Under the pieces are notes generated by a model. That model was not told where the DNA came from. It made no database searches and saw only the letters and a list, made by a program, of their open reading frames with translations. Below, piece after piece: positions 11,601 through 22,274 of a DNA stretch of 64,000 nt. The translations under genes were made by a program, and so were the position numbers. The stretch's first letter is position 1. Each line of letters begins with the position of its first letter. Origin of the DNA: Pseudogymnoascus destructans (Eukaryota > Ascomycota > Leotiomycetes > Thelebolales > Thelebolaceae); contig NW_020167534.1 of assembly GCF_001641265.1 (NCBI RefSeq), positions 806,001 through 870,000 of the forward strand, in the 5' to 3' direction.

Positions 11601-12838
11601 TTACACTCACCAACGACACCGAGATGGCGAACAATCTTGATGGCGGCGGAACGGAGCATGTGGTACTCCTCGTCGCTCAGGGTCTGGGAAGGCGCGACGA
11701 CAATGGAGTCACCAGTGTGAATGCCAAGTGGATCGAAGTTCTCCATGTTGCAGACAGTGATACAGTTGTTGGCGGCGTCGCGGACAACCTCGTACTCGAC
11801 TTCCTTCCAGCCCTTCAGGGACTTCTCGACCAAGATTTGAGGGGACAGAGTCAGGGATCTTGCGGCCATGTTGCGGAGCTCCTCCTCGTTATGCGCGAAT
11901 CCAGATCCAAGACCGCCCAAAGCGTAGGCAGCGCGGACGATGATGGGGTATCCAATAACCTTAGCGGCATCCAATGCCTCCTCGATGGTTCCAACAGCAA
12001 CAGACTGAGCGACGGGGATATTAATCTCTCCGAGAGCCTGGGTGAAGAGGTCTCTGTCCTCACTGGTCTCGAGGGTCTTAATTGGTGTTCCCAAAACCTT
12101 GACTCCATACTTCTTGAAAAGGCCCATGCGCTCCATCTGGACACCCAAGTTCAGGGCGGTCTGGCCACCGAAAGTGAGGAAGATTCCATCCGGCTTCTCG
12201 CGCTGGATAACATATTCTACATATTCGGGTGTAACAGGTAGATAGTAGACCTCGTCGGTGAGCACGTGGGCAGTCTGAATCGTGGCAATATTCGGGTTGA
12301 TGAGAACGGAGGCGACACCGGCTTCTTTCAAAGCCTTCAGTGCCTGTGAGCCTAAGAAGGAGAGATAGGTCAGCTTTGTTCAGTGTTTGTTATCCCTCGT
12401 AGATAGCTTTGTTGAGACTCAAAGCATCATTCACATAATACCCCAAATTCTCAAATTCCGAGTCACCGCCATTAGAAGAGCAGCGCCTCAACGTAACGTA
12501 CCTGAGTAATCGAACTCTCCAGCCTGTCCAATGCTCAAACCACCCGATCCAATAACCAAAACCTTCTTTAGATCAATCGGGTTCGCGGCCTTCTTCAAGA
12601 CGCCATCCTGCATAAACTGGTTTGAAGTCGCCGCCGGCTCTGGCTGCGCAGCCCTTTGAATTGAGCTCGAGAACAGGCGGATCTGGTACTGTGCGCTCTT
12701 CTCTACGGGCCTCTGAGCCTTCATCAACAGACTCCTAGTCGAAGTCCGGGTGCTGAAGGCCCACGGGGCAGACGCTGAGGCTCGACATTGGCGGAGGAGT
12801 GCGGATGTTCGACCGGTGAGTCGGCCGGACAGAGCCAT
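8673..12838 (-). CDS. CPA2: Carbamoyl-phosphate synthase, arginine-specific, large subunit (mitochondrial), 4 exons, 1169 aa
   Basis: Large ATP-grasp subunit that makes carbamoyl phosphate for arginine synthesis, using ammonia from the glutaminase subunit CPA1. Exons on the minus strand are 12838-12502, 12351-10670, 10220-8838 and 8780-8673, totalling 3510 nt in frame. Introns are 150, 449 and 57 nt, all GT-AG. The first exon encodes an Arg/Ser-rich presequence (MALSGRLTGRTSALLRQCRA), so mitochondrial import is likely, as for the Neurospora enzyme. Mature protein hallmarks are VLVIGSGGLSIGQAGEFDY, two ATP-grasp halves, and a C-terminal MGS-like region ending in KPL. The pyrimidine-pathway enzyme is a fusion with aspartate transcarbamylase, whereas this is a free large chain, which supports the arginine-specific assignment. 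The 449-nt intron is unusually long for this window. CPA2/arg-3 type is assigned with confidence. Confidence 0.95.
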
Positions 12839-13578
12839 TGCGCTGGGCGCTGTCTCTCAAAAGTTAATTGAGAAACGGGATCTAGAGGTTTCTATCGCTG
12901 GGCGAGTCGTCGCTCCTGTTGCCCAGAAAATCAGACACTGGAGTGGCCGTTGTTGAGGAGTTTGTTCAGGTTGAGGATTTGTGACGCTTCGACGGATTCG
13001 CCAAAATATTTCGGTAGGACTCACAGGTAACTCGCTATCGCACTAGCTTCCAGTTTTTTGTATGCTACACAGTAACTGTTTTGGGGGCTAGTCCCTGTCT
13101 GGTAGTGTGTGAGTGATAGCACCCTTTAGAGAAATAATTATCAAAATTCACGATTCCGATCTCCACAATCGGCATCCGGCCAAAACATTATACCACTTCT
13201 ATATTTCATTCAACTACTTTTTAGTTCCTGCATCTGGCTTAAAAAATTGAAGCCTACCAATTTTCCCTCGTCTTTCACTGGCTCATAATAGGGCGGGTTT
13301 GAAGATTTAGGCTCAAGTGGAGCTGTACCTGTAATGGTCGGGGAAGAGTCTCCCAGCCTCTGCCTCATCTTAACCTAATCGAGATCACGATCCATTAAAC
13401 ATGACATATCGATGCATTGGCCCCATTCATATTGATAAGACGGCTATTGATTTATCATTTCACAACAAATGTCTCATGTTCACATTTGCCACAAAGCTCA
13501 TCATGATCGTGATGGTATTATTTCCCCCCCCCTTCCAACAGCCAAAGATTCGTTGAACACATCATCTCGTTTTCTCGA
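12839..13578. other. Intergenic region upstream of CPA2
   Basis: 740 bp between the CPA2 start and the 3' end of the phenylalanyl-tRNA synthetase gene, so it holds the CPA2 promoter and a 3' UTR. I see no gene. A C-tract at about 13522-13531 lies close to the synthetase 3' end. Confidence 0.45.
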
Positions 13579-15175
13579 TTACTTTGACAACCTCACAGCC
13601 TCACTCCTCTGAATGAAGCCGAGATCCACCTTGTGTCCCAGCAACTCACGAATATTCGAACACTTTGTACGAATCATAGTTGGCCTCTCCAAACTCAGAC
13701 CCCATCCGTAAACCCTCATGTCCTTAGGAAGGCCCATAGACTCCAACATCTCCGGCCTGAACATACCACTGTTGCCAATCTCCACGAGCTTGTTCAGTCC
13801 CTTGTGGAAACTGAAGATCTCCAAACTCGGCTCGGTGTAGGGGTTGTATGCCGGCTTGAATCGAAGGTCAGTGATACCCATCTTGTTGAAGAAGATGGTC
13901 ATGAACTCCATCAAGCCTCCGAGGGTAAGGTCGTAATCGGCGATAACACCCTCGACCTGGTGGAATTCCGCCAAATGCGTCGCATCGACGGTCTCGTTAC
14001 GGAAAACACGGTCGATAGAGAAGTAACGTGCTGGTGGGGGTCTTCCATCTGGTCCCTTCGTTTGCGCAAGCTTGTAGAGCATGTGCGTCGAAATAGATGT
14101 CGTATGCGTGCGGAGCACCAGCTTCAGAGTCTCGTCCGCAGACCACGGGTATCTGTAACCTATCGAGCCGTACTTTCCATGCTGGTGAACCTCTCGGACG
14201 TTATTCCAGTATTTCTCGTAATCAGCCCTGTCGTCCTCCGACTCCGCGCGCGGCTTATCAGCCAGCTTCGGGTCCGAGATATAGAAGGTATCCTGGAGAT
14301 CACGAGCTGGGTGTTGCTGTGGTACGAAAAGCGCATCGAAGTTCCAGAAACCAGTCTCCACAAACTTGTCCGTTGGCATCTCCTCGAAGCCCATTTCGAA
14401 GAAGATCTGCCTGAACTCGGTGCGCACCTTGTTGAGGGGGTGTAGAGCACCGGCATGTTGATCCGCGCCCAAGGCCTTGAAGTTGTATGGTTTGAAAGCA
14501 GCAGTTTTCCATGCGCCCGATGCGAGCATGTCTGCGGTCAAATCCGTCTCCTCCTTGACTATTTCGAGCGCGAACTTGGGGCCCTTGCTAATCTTGAAGC
14601 TGGTAACCTTTTGGATCTTGACCAACTTGCGCTTCTTCAGGTCCGCCAGAATTTTTGGGTCACCGTGTGTACGTATCAATTGAACGACTTGTAATTGCTG
14701 CTTGGTCTCGTCTTGAACTGAGTCTGTCTATGAAATGTGTAAGTGGGCGATTACCCCGCCATGAAAAAGGCATACTTACAGATGCGACAAAACGCCCCTC
14801 CTTTCCTTTTGCGATCCATTTCGACTTGAAAGCTCTCATCTGTCCGATCTTGACTGTATTCTTGTCTCCCACCGCCTCCTCCAACTCTTTGATAGTCAAG
14901 CCCTCCATTGCCTGCTTAAGAGCCTCAAAAACACGGGCCTCATGGCTGCCATTGGTAACAATATCTTCTCCCTCTGGCTCCAATACCGCCTCTTCTTTAT
15001 CGATCGTCTGGTAGGTGACCATAGACCTCGACGCTAGCCTGTCTAATGCGCTCTTAACATCGGTCGACTTTTGCGACGGGAATGCCTCGCTGGAGAGGAT
15101 GTTGTCCTGCTTATAGAGCGCGTGGAGCACCAGAGAAGTGAGGTCTCCCTCTGCATTATCTTGAATGCCCGCCAT
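13579..15175 (-). CDS. FRS2: Phenylalanyl-tRNA synthetase alpha subunit, cytosolic, 2 exons, 514 aa
   Basis: Catalytic alpha chain of the cytosolic (alpha-beta)2 enzyme that charges tRNA-Phe. Exons are 15175-14780 and 14727-13579; the 46-nt intron starts GTAAGT and ends CATAG, and the 515 codons including stop close in frame. The N-terminal third (residues 1-150) is the helical DNA/tRNA-binding domain of the eukaryotic form. The class II catalytic core follows: motif 2 is in FRNETVDATHLAEFHQVEG and motif 3 in GWGLSLERPTMI. Length fits yeast FRS2 (503 aa). There is no presequence, so this is the cytosolic and not the mitochondrial enzyme. Confidence 0.96.
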
Positions 15176-15535
15176 ATTGTCCGGCCTGGCTGTTCTGGGG
15201 AGCAGGGTAGGGAGTTTTGAGTGCTGTTGGCTTTTTGAAGGTGAGTCAAGTCGCTATCAAATTATATATCTGCAACGGCAAGATGACGCGGGGTTTCGTG
15301 GGCAACCTTACCCTGCCACGTGACTAATCGCGATGTTGTTCTTAATTATAACACTGGTGGTTCAAGGGGCATTTAATTATCCACATCGCATGGTGATATT
15401 AATATTTTAGTTGAATTTGAGTTGTTATTTCTATGAATCCATCGCAAAAGACAGTGAAGGTTTCCTCAAATTTCAACCAAACATGCGCAGACACACAAAC
15501 TGCATTGCAACCTCGCACACGACCCAGCGATGCCC
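15176..15535. other. Intergenic region upstream of FRS2
   Basis: 360 bp holding the FRS2 promoter and the 3' UTR of the small gene at 15536-15937. AT-rich; no gene seen. Confidence 0.45.
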
Positions 15536-15937
15536 TCAATACCAGTGCCTCTTCCTCCTCATCTCATCCTCTGCCCTTAACTTCTCCCTCCTTGCCTCCT
15601 CCCACATCTCGTCGGCCGTCTTGGCATCTTGTGGAGTCGCACATCCTCGCAAACCGATGAATTTCCCCCACTTCCTCCGCTTTTCCTCCAACGTCAAATT
15701 GCTTCTCCATCCCATGATTTGAGGGTACTGAGTTGTCCAGACAGAAGGTGTGCGCTGGTGGTAGAAGTGGGCCAGGTCATCTAGATCTGACTCCACGAGA
15801 AGCCAGTAGTGTAGGACCGTTGGAGGGAAGGCGGGGTGAACAGTGCCGGTGGTGATGCGTACGAGGGGCGAAAGGCGGAGTCGCATCTCTGTGATCTTGG
15901 AGGAGAGGGCTGGGTTGCTTGAGATGCGCGAAAGCAT
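15536..15937 (-). CDS. Small uncharacterised protein, 133 aa
   Basis: Single-exon ORF starting MLSRISSNPALSSKITEMRL and ending in a charged, basic tail (EEARREKLRAEDEMRRKRHW). The middle carries aromatic-rich segments and a phrase resembling YPQIMGWRSNLTLEEKRRKW that looks like real, constrained protein. There is no signal peptide and no clear membrane segment, although the N-terminus could be a weak mitochondrial presequence. I do not recognise a family; a fungus-restricted conserved protein is the most likely class. A 106-aa ORF overlapping in another frame looks like a shadow. Confidence 0.65.
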   Translation of the reverse strand: MLSRISSNPALSSKITEMRLRLSPLVRITTGTVHPAFPPTVLHYWLLVESDLDDLAHFYHQRTPSVWTTQYPQIMGWRSNLTLEEKRRKWGKFIGLRGCATPQDAKTADEMWEEARREKLRAEDEMRRKRHWY

Positions 15938-16568
15938 TTTGGATTTCTTCGTTGGCTTTGATGTGGGTTTTGATGCGGGCTGACAAGGTAGACTGGGTTT
16001 GGGTTGAAAGAGTGGTGGAGCCGTTGGACTCTGGCGTGATATTTAATGACTGGATGGGCGGTTCTGTGATTCTTTGACGGTGGGCTGAGTGATTCACTGT
16101 CGATCTACCACGGAGCTGAGGCGGTGATTTTTTTTTCTGTGATTGATTATGAAAATGGGTTCAAGTGAGAGTTTTGAGCTGCCAGCAGCAATATTAGATG
16201 CGACGAGAAGACAAATGAAATACTAAGAAATAAGGTGCTAAAGAGAACAACCATGAATGCCAGATGGCACTCCAAGGGCAGTTGGAAACCTACTTGTATT
16301 ATACATGAGGCACATTGCTGTCAGTGACTCTTTGTCCGAAGGGTCCAGAAGGCTTGTCTCGTGCTTCAAATCGAGTCAGACAACTCCTTTGTCATATGCC
16401 AAAATTAGATATTGTCTTTTGAAGTTAAAGAAAATGCTTCTAGAAATTCATAAAGCCAGGTATTGTCTGGTACTCCCAACCACCAAGATAAGGTCGATCC
16501 ACCCCTGAAAACGCCTTACAATGCCCATAACATACACATACAGTGCTATTTACTGCCCAGCCCGATCT
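15938..16568. other. Intergenic region
   Basis: 631 bp between the 133-aa gene start and the SEC66 stop codon. Nothing recognisable apart from an AT-rich promoter-like stretch and an oligo-T run near 16128. Confidence 0.45.
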
Positions 16569-17393
16569 TCATTTGTTGGCCTTCTTCTTCTTTGACGCTG
16601 CCGTCTCAACAACAACGGAGTCCTCGTCGCTCGTGGTTTTGATTCCAGAAGTGGTTGTCTTCGCATCCGTAGAAGGTGCTGCATCGAGTTCTTTCATGAA
16701 GCCCGCTTCGATAGAGGCACGTCGCTTCTCCCACCACTCCTTCTCGGCCGTGGTTTGTGCCTGTATATCGTCGAGCTTCTCACGGAAAACGGTGTTGGCT
16801 AGAATTTCGTTCGCAGATTGAAAGATCGTTAATCCCCAGTTTGGTGCGAGCGCATTTGCCTGGCATTGACATTAGTACGATATTCTTGCACAGGAGGCAA
16901 CCAAGCCTTACCTCCATAACCACATCTCTGAGCTCATCTTCCATCTCCTTCTCAACCCTCAAGAAGCGCTGCCACAGGTCGTCTCCGACACTTCCACGTT
17001 GTAAAAGGGTGCTACAGGCTTGTTTCGCAGTTCGTACTTGAATGATCCTACGGATGTCTTCCACAGCTCTGCGTAAAAGCGCTGCGCGCAGTACGCTCTC
17101 GGGTACCTTTGGAGCTTTCTCATTTCCGTCCTCTGGTTCCATGTGTAACAAGGACAGATATATATTTCGCTGGAGATGGGAGGGAAACCATGGTGCAAGC
17201 GTCGCGGATTGTACTGCAGAATGCTTAGTTATGCCCACACAATATAAGCAGGCAGGTAAATGTTCTTACCAGCTTTGCGCTTTCTGTATATGGAGGAGAA
17301 GGTCATGAGAGAACCAGCGAGGACAATGATATATGCGAAAGGGACAGAGAGTCCGACCCAGTCAATGTCGAATATTTGCGATAGTGAAATCAT
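16569..17393 (-). CDS. SEC66: ER translocation complex subunit Sec66 (Sec71), 3 exons, 238 aa
   Basis: Subunit of the Sec62/63 post-translational translocation complex in the ER membrane. Exons are 17393-17270, 17213-16912 and 16859-16569, joined through 56- and 52-nt GT-AG introns (717 nt in frame). The N-terminus (MISLSQIFDIDWVGLSVPFA) carries one hydrophobic anchor at about residues 13-35. A cytosolic helical domain follows, with LAPWFPSHLQRNIYLSLL and further on NWGLTIFQSANEI, typical of the Sec66 family. The C-terminal tail is Lys-rich (SKKKKANK). It is divergent from NPL4, which also works at the ER/proteasome interface, but the two need not be co-regulated. Confidence 0.92.
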
Positions 17394-17855
17394 CGTGAAG
17401 ATTGCTCAGATAATTAAAGAATAAGCAGCATAAAGGTAACCCGAATCCGATATGGGCGGTTCTGAACACCTGTCGTATGGATGTTTCCAAAGTGGGCGCG
17501 CTTTTGCCAAATTGAAGGCGAGTTCAGGACACTTATTTTCGAAATCCCAAAATGGCCTAGCTGGCGTGAGTCTGGTCACTCCTACTCGAGTACTACCACG
17601 GAGCCTAAAGTTAAAAGTTAATCCGGCCGGACGGACCATGGTGGGGAAATTCAGTGATACAAGTGATTACGGAGCTCTAGCTCCCAACACCCTCTACCTG
17701 ATTCAAAAGTTAATTATTCATGCTATCGGACAACACAGTTAGTCATAGCATTTGAATTTGTCCAGTTTATTCTACCGCCTTTGGCCATTCTTTACTTGAG
17801 CTTTACTCTTGAAGACACACCAGTACCAGACTAATTGCTATAGTCGTCCAACAAC
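17394..17855. promoter_or_regulatory. Divergent promoter region SEC66 / NPL4
   Basis: 462 bp between divergent starts. No TATA box or other motif stands out and no gene is seen. Confidence 0.45.
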
Positions 17856-19941
17856 ATGCTGCTCCGATTTCGTGGCCCGGACGGCACAGTACGACTGGAA
17901 GTGGAGCCAAGCACAACATTTGGCCAACTAGGTTTGAAGGTCTGCATTTCAGCTTGATTCCATCTTGACGTCCATTACTAACTTCAGCCAGCTATCAGAA
18001 GTCTTGCCACCAAACACCGACATCTCCACGTTGACGCTCTCGAACCAACCCGCTGGGGGTGACAAGAAGTCCATCAAGGACATAGGGAAATTCAAAGTAT
18101 CACAAATAGGCTTAAAGTAAGTCTTTACTTTCACAAACAAGAACTACCCGCTGATCATCCGCCCACCAGACATGGCGACCTTATTTTCATATCATACAAG
18201 CCGCAAGATGATGCCACGAATGGCGCTGCAAACGGAAGTGCTACGGTTTCCATACCTTCACATCCCATGTCATCTACAAATCGGCTAAATGGCAACCCGA
18301 TTCTACCAACAGAAGATATACCAATATCTCCGCTTCCAGTCACATCACCATCACAGAAGATCAAGAACCCATGGGAAGTGGTTAAGCAATCTGCACTTGA
18401 CGACAGACTGGACAAGCAAAATGGAAAGATTGAGCGGAAAAGAGACCATAAAATGTGCAGGCATGGCCCGAAAGGAATGTGCGACTATTGCATGCCTTTG
18501 GACCCATTCAACGCCGATTACCTGGCGGAAAAGAAGATCAAAAACCTTTCCTTCCATTCATATCTCCGAAAAATTAACTCTGCGACGAATAAACCAGAGC
18601 TGGGCGCCTCATTTATGCCACCTCTTACCGAGCCGTACTATCGAGTCAAGCCAGACTGTCCGTCGGGGCACCCCCAATGGCCAGAAGGTATCTGCACGAA
18701 ATGTCAACCGAGCGCCATTACCTTACAACCACAGTCGTTTCGCATGGTAGACCACGTCGAGTTTGCATCGGCAACGCTGATTGAAAAGCTATTAGACTAT
18801 TGGCGCAAGTCCGGTGGTCAGCGGTTAGGGTATATGTACGGCCGCTACGAGGAGTACACAAAGGTGCCGTTGGGAATCAAGGCAGTCGTAGAGGCGATCT
18901 ACGAGCCACCGCAGCATGACGAGATTGACGGTATTACGCTGAATGAGTGGACCAACGAGAAGGACGTAGACGGTGTTGCACGTCTGTGTGGCTTGCAGAA
19001 GGTTGGTGTCATTTGGACTGACTTGCTGGATTCCGGAGGAGGCGATGGTTCTGTCGTATGCAAGAGGCATATCGACTCCTATTTCCTGTCTTCCCTCGAA
19101 ATAGCATTCATATCACGGTTACAAGCGCAGCACCCCAAACCGACGAAATGGAGCGATACTGGCCGTTTTGGATCGAACTTCGTTACGTGTGTTGTGACTG
19201 GTGACGAACAAGGCCAAATCTCGATTTCAGCATATCAAGCATCGAACTCGGCAGTCGAAATGATTCGAGCTGATATTGTTGAGCCTTCAGCCGACCCTGG
19301 GGTTATGATAGTCTGGGCCGAGGAGGAAGATGATGCCTCCGTCAGCCGTACGCGCTACATCCCTGAAGTCTTCTTCCGCAAAATCAACGAGTATGGAGCC
19401 GCAGTCCAGGAAAATGCCAAGCCGTCCTTCCCGGTGGAATATCTCCTTGTTACATTGACCCATGGCTTCCCCCAAGAACCCAAGCCAGCATTCACCGCAC
19501 CACCCTCTGCTTTCCCTGTTGAGAACCGAGAGGCGATCGGAGAGTCACAGGAATATAAGTCCGTTAGCCAGGCTATTGGCCTCCGACCGGACGGACAGCT
19601 TAAGAGATCCGATACGGGAATCGAGGCCGTCTCGGACTTCCACCTCCTATGTTTCTTGCGTAACATGGCCATTTTAAACAAAGTAAGGGCTTTAGGTGCA
19701 TTGAATTTGTTATCGAGAGAACATTGCTAACATCGTTCAGGACGAGGAAGCGCTGCTATGCCGTGTTGCAACCCAACACGACCTTGCCGATGGGTATCAG
19801 CTGCTTAGTACGGATGGATGGGCTACATTGCTAGCTATTCTTCAATCTACTGGTGAGCGTCCCCAAAAGCGTCCCTCGCCTTTTGAAAACGATAGCGAGG
19901 AGAGGCTGGCGAAACGCATTGGTGGCGTTAGCCTGAAGTGA
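17856..19941 (+). CDS. NPL4: Nuclear protein localization protein 4 (Cdc48 cofactor), 4 exons, 640 aa
   Basis: Ubiquitin-binding cofactor of Cdc48-Ufd1 in ER-associated degradation and nuclear protein turnover. Exons are 17856-17939, 17992-18116, 18170-19682 and 19741-19941; introns are 52-58 nt and 1923 nt close in frame. Order of domains: N-terminal ubiquitin-like fold (about 1-85), a zinc-binding region with CRHGPKGMCDYCMPLDP and CPSGHPQWPEGICTKCQPS (residues about 150-225), then the MPN-like core (VDHVEFASATLIEKLLDYWR) and a C-terminal helical part. For the first intron I used the second of two AG sites (after CCAG) because the first lies too close to the TACTAAC branch site; that boundary is the least certain. 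Confidence 0.94.
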
Positions 19942-20668
19942 TATGTGTGTGCGGACGAGCAAACTGTGTGTATATATGCTGACTGAGACCTAGCTTGATA
20001 CCCTTACTTCTCATGGAGTTTTATGGACAATTATGAATGCAGATGCAGGGCGGTTGTGTTGGGAGACCCCGGTTTTGGTTGAAGACGGGTGCAATTCGGG
20101 GCTTTGAGCGGAGCGTAAATGAACACGATTGCATTCCCTTGGCGTTGATCATAGCAATACATGGAATATATGATCTGCAGTTGAAGTCTAGATGTGATAT
20201 GGTGGTTTTCAAAACTTGGAAGAGCTCTTGTGTATGAAATATTCGTTTCTGCAATTCCAGCCACGAGTTTCCAATGCTCGCAGCCCTTGGATTATTTCAT
20301 ATTTCGCTGTATAATTAGCACTTTTCTTTGTAGCAAGAATTTTTCCGCTCCCTTGCGTTATGTATATACTCCTCGGAATGTCCGAGATGGACACTTGTAC
20401 ATAAAAAGTCCCTGTGGTTAAAATAACTCGGTTTTGGTGCTACACGGGTACGTCATGCCGTGATAGCTTTTGTCAACAACCAGGTCTGATCGACATTGCA
20501 ATATGTCTTTTATGGCTTTAATATTTTGTTAAACTTCAGAATAGGATCACCTTGTCGCTATCAGTTTAATCTCAGATGTCTTTGGACACTATCCATAAGC
20601 CAAAACGTTAAGGGTTTTTACCGCGCCTGGCAAAAAGTGAGGGTTGAGATACGGCATTTCCGCGGACC
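19942..20668. other. Intergenic region between NPL4 and the transporter gene
   Basis: 727 bp, AT-rich, holding the NPL4 3' UTR and the transporter promoter. Short ORFs only; nothing recognisable. Confidence 0.45.
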
Positions 20669-22143
20669 ATGGCAACGCTTCCAACCATGACCAAGCAAGA
20701 AACGCCTGTCACAGTCGCATTTCGGAATTTCAAAACACAGGTAGGGCTCCATTAATATATTTTCTATGGCAGCGACAAGAGGCCCTCTTTCAAAATTGTT
20801 TCAATATATGGAAAAGGGCTTTGTAGGGAATATTTGCGGTAAATACTAACTGAAAACAAATATAGTGGTTTCTCGTGCCACAAGGGACCGGTATAATTGC
20901 TGTCATTTTACATCAGCTGAAATACCAATTTACCGGGCTGAATATAATTTCCTACATATTCTGGCTCCTTACCATCATTTTCCTGACGTTACTACTCGCC
21001 ATATTCGCCCTCAAGATCGTCATATTTCCAAAAGTCGTCGGCGAGACTCTCAGGACCGAAATAGGGGAGACAGCATGTCTTGCCAGCATCTCGATCACTT
21101 TTACCAGCATCATCCAGATGATGGATCTCAGTCTAGTTGACGCCTGGGGACCGGGCTGGGGCATGGCGACGCTTGTGCTCTGGTGGATCAACGCAGCCAT
21201 GGCTGTTGTTGCTTGCATTGGGATCACTTATGTCTTTATGAAATATGAGGCTCCTGGGGTCCGAGGATTATCCCCAGTGGCAAACCTTCCAGTGATTGCA
21301 GCTCTCACAGCTGCCGCAGGAGGAGGCGTAGTATGCCGATATGGCGAGCTAGACGAAGGACTCCAGATTCCTGTCATTATCGTATCCTATCTACTCATCG
21401 GGATGGCTCTGCCCATTGCATTTGCCGTTGCTACAATCTTCATGGCCCGCCTTTTCGACCAATCCTCACCAGTTGGGACGACCTTGTACCAAGACATGAT
21501 CCTCTGCGGACCTTGGGGCCAAGGAAGCTTCGCGTTACAGATCCTGGGCGATGTTGTGACGAGGGGGAGCTTTGCTAAATACAGCCGGGGCGTGTTTCTC
21601 ACCATGGATGCGGCGGGCCCAATCGGCTTTGCGAGTATGTTTGCGGGCTTGCTTGCATGGGGCCAAGGCACGTTCTGGTGGGTTTTCGCCATCATAAGCG
21701 TCCTGCACTCGGGCTTCAACAAGCGTGGGGAGTGGCGAGGATTGAATTTTGGGTTGGGAGCTTGGTCTCTTGTGTTCCCTTGGGTGAGTCAGCTTCTGAT
21801 AGACGCAAATGTCGCCTTTAATATCAAAGTGTTGCTAACCCATTGATTTTAGGGCGTTTATACAAATGCATGCATTCAACTGGGTAAATTGTTGGACTCG
21901 CCGGCATTCTGCATATGGTCAACCGCGCTCACAATCACTCTTGTGATGATTTGGATTGTGAACATGGTCCTCACGGTCAAAGGCTTAATTAGTGGTAAAC
22001 TAGTTGGATTGGAACACGGGTGGGGTGGCGACGCGTATAAACGACGCCGATTAGAGAAGGGACAAAGCAATGACAGTGCTGACCAGAGGTCAGACACCGG
22101 TGAAGGTAACACAGTTGCGAAGCAGCCAGGGTCTGCTGAATAA
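20669..22143 (+). CDS. SSU1-like / tellurite-resistance dicarboxylate transporter (TDT) family protein, 3 exons, 426 aa
   Basis: Multi-pass plasma-membrane transporter of the family that includes the sulfite efflux pump Ssu1 and the malate permease Mae1. Exons are 20669-20740, 20866-21783 and 21853-22143, with introns of 125 and 69 nt; the first has a TACTAAC branch site. The family signature follows the first junction: WFLVPQGTGIIAVILHQL. About ten hydrophobic segments are visible, including IFWLLTIIFLTLLLAIFAL, and the loop FDQSSPVGTTLYQDMILCGP is typical of Ssu1-like members. The C-terminus is cytosolic and charged. I chose the ATG at 20669 (ACCATGG context); an in-frame ATG at 20687 would make it 420 aa. 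Substrate (sulfite, malate or other anion) cannot be read from the sequence. Confidence 0.85.
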
Positions 22144-22274
22144 ATTCACAAAGAGTGCTCTGAACATCTTGTATATAATTTGATGCAAAGCGGGAGTTAT
22201 ATGTTGATGTACACTTGGGGTCCGCAATACAAGACCACAAGAGGTTAGGAAATGATTCATTAAACAAATAGATA

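Noticed and set aside
10811..12241. 476-codon open frame on the plus strand, antisense to CPA2
   Set aside because: It lies exactly over a highly conserved exon of CPA2 and has low-complexity Val/Leu/Gly/Asp-rich content typical of the complement of biased codons.
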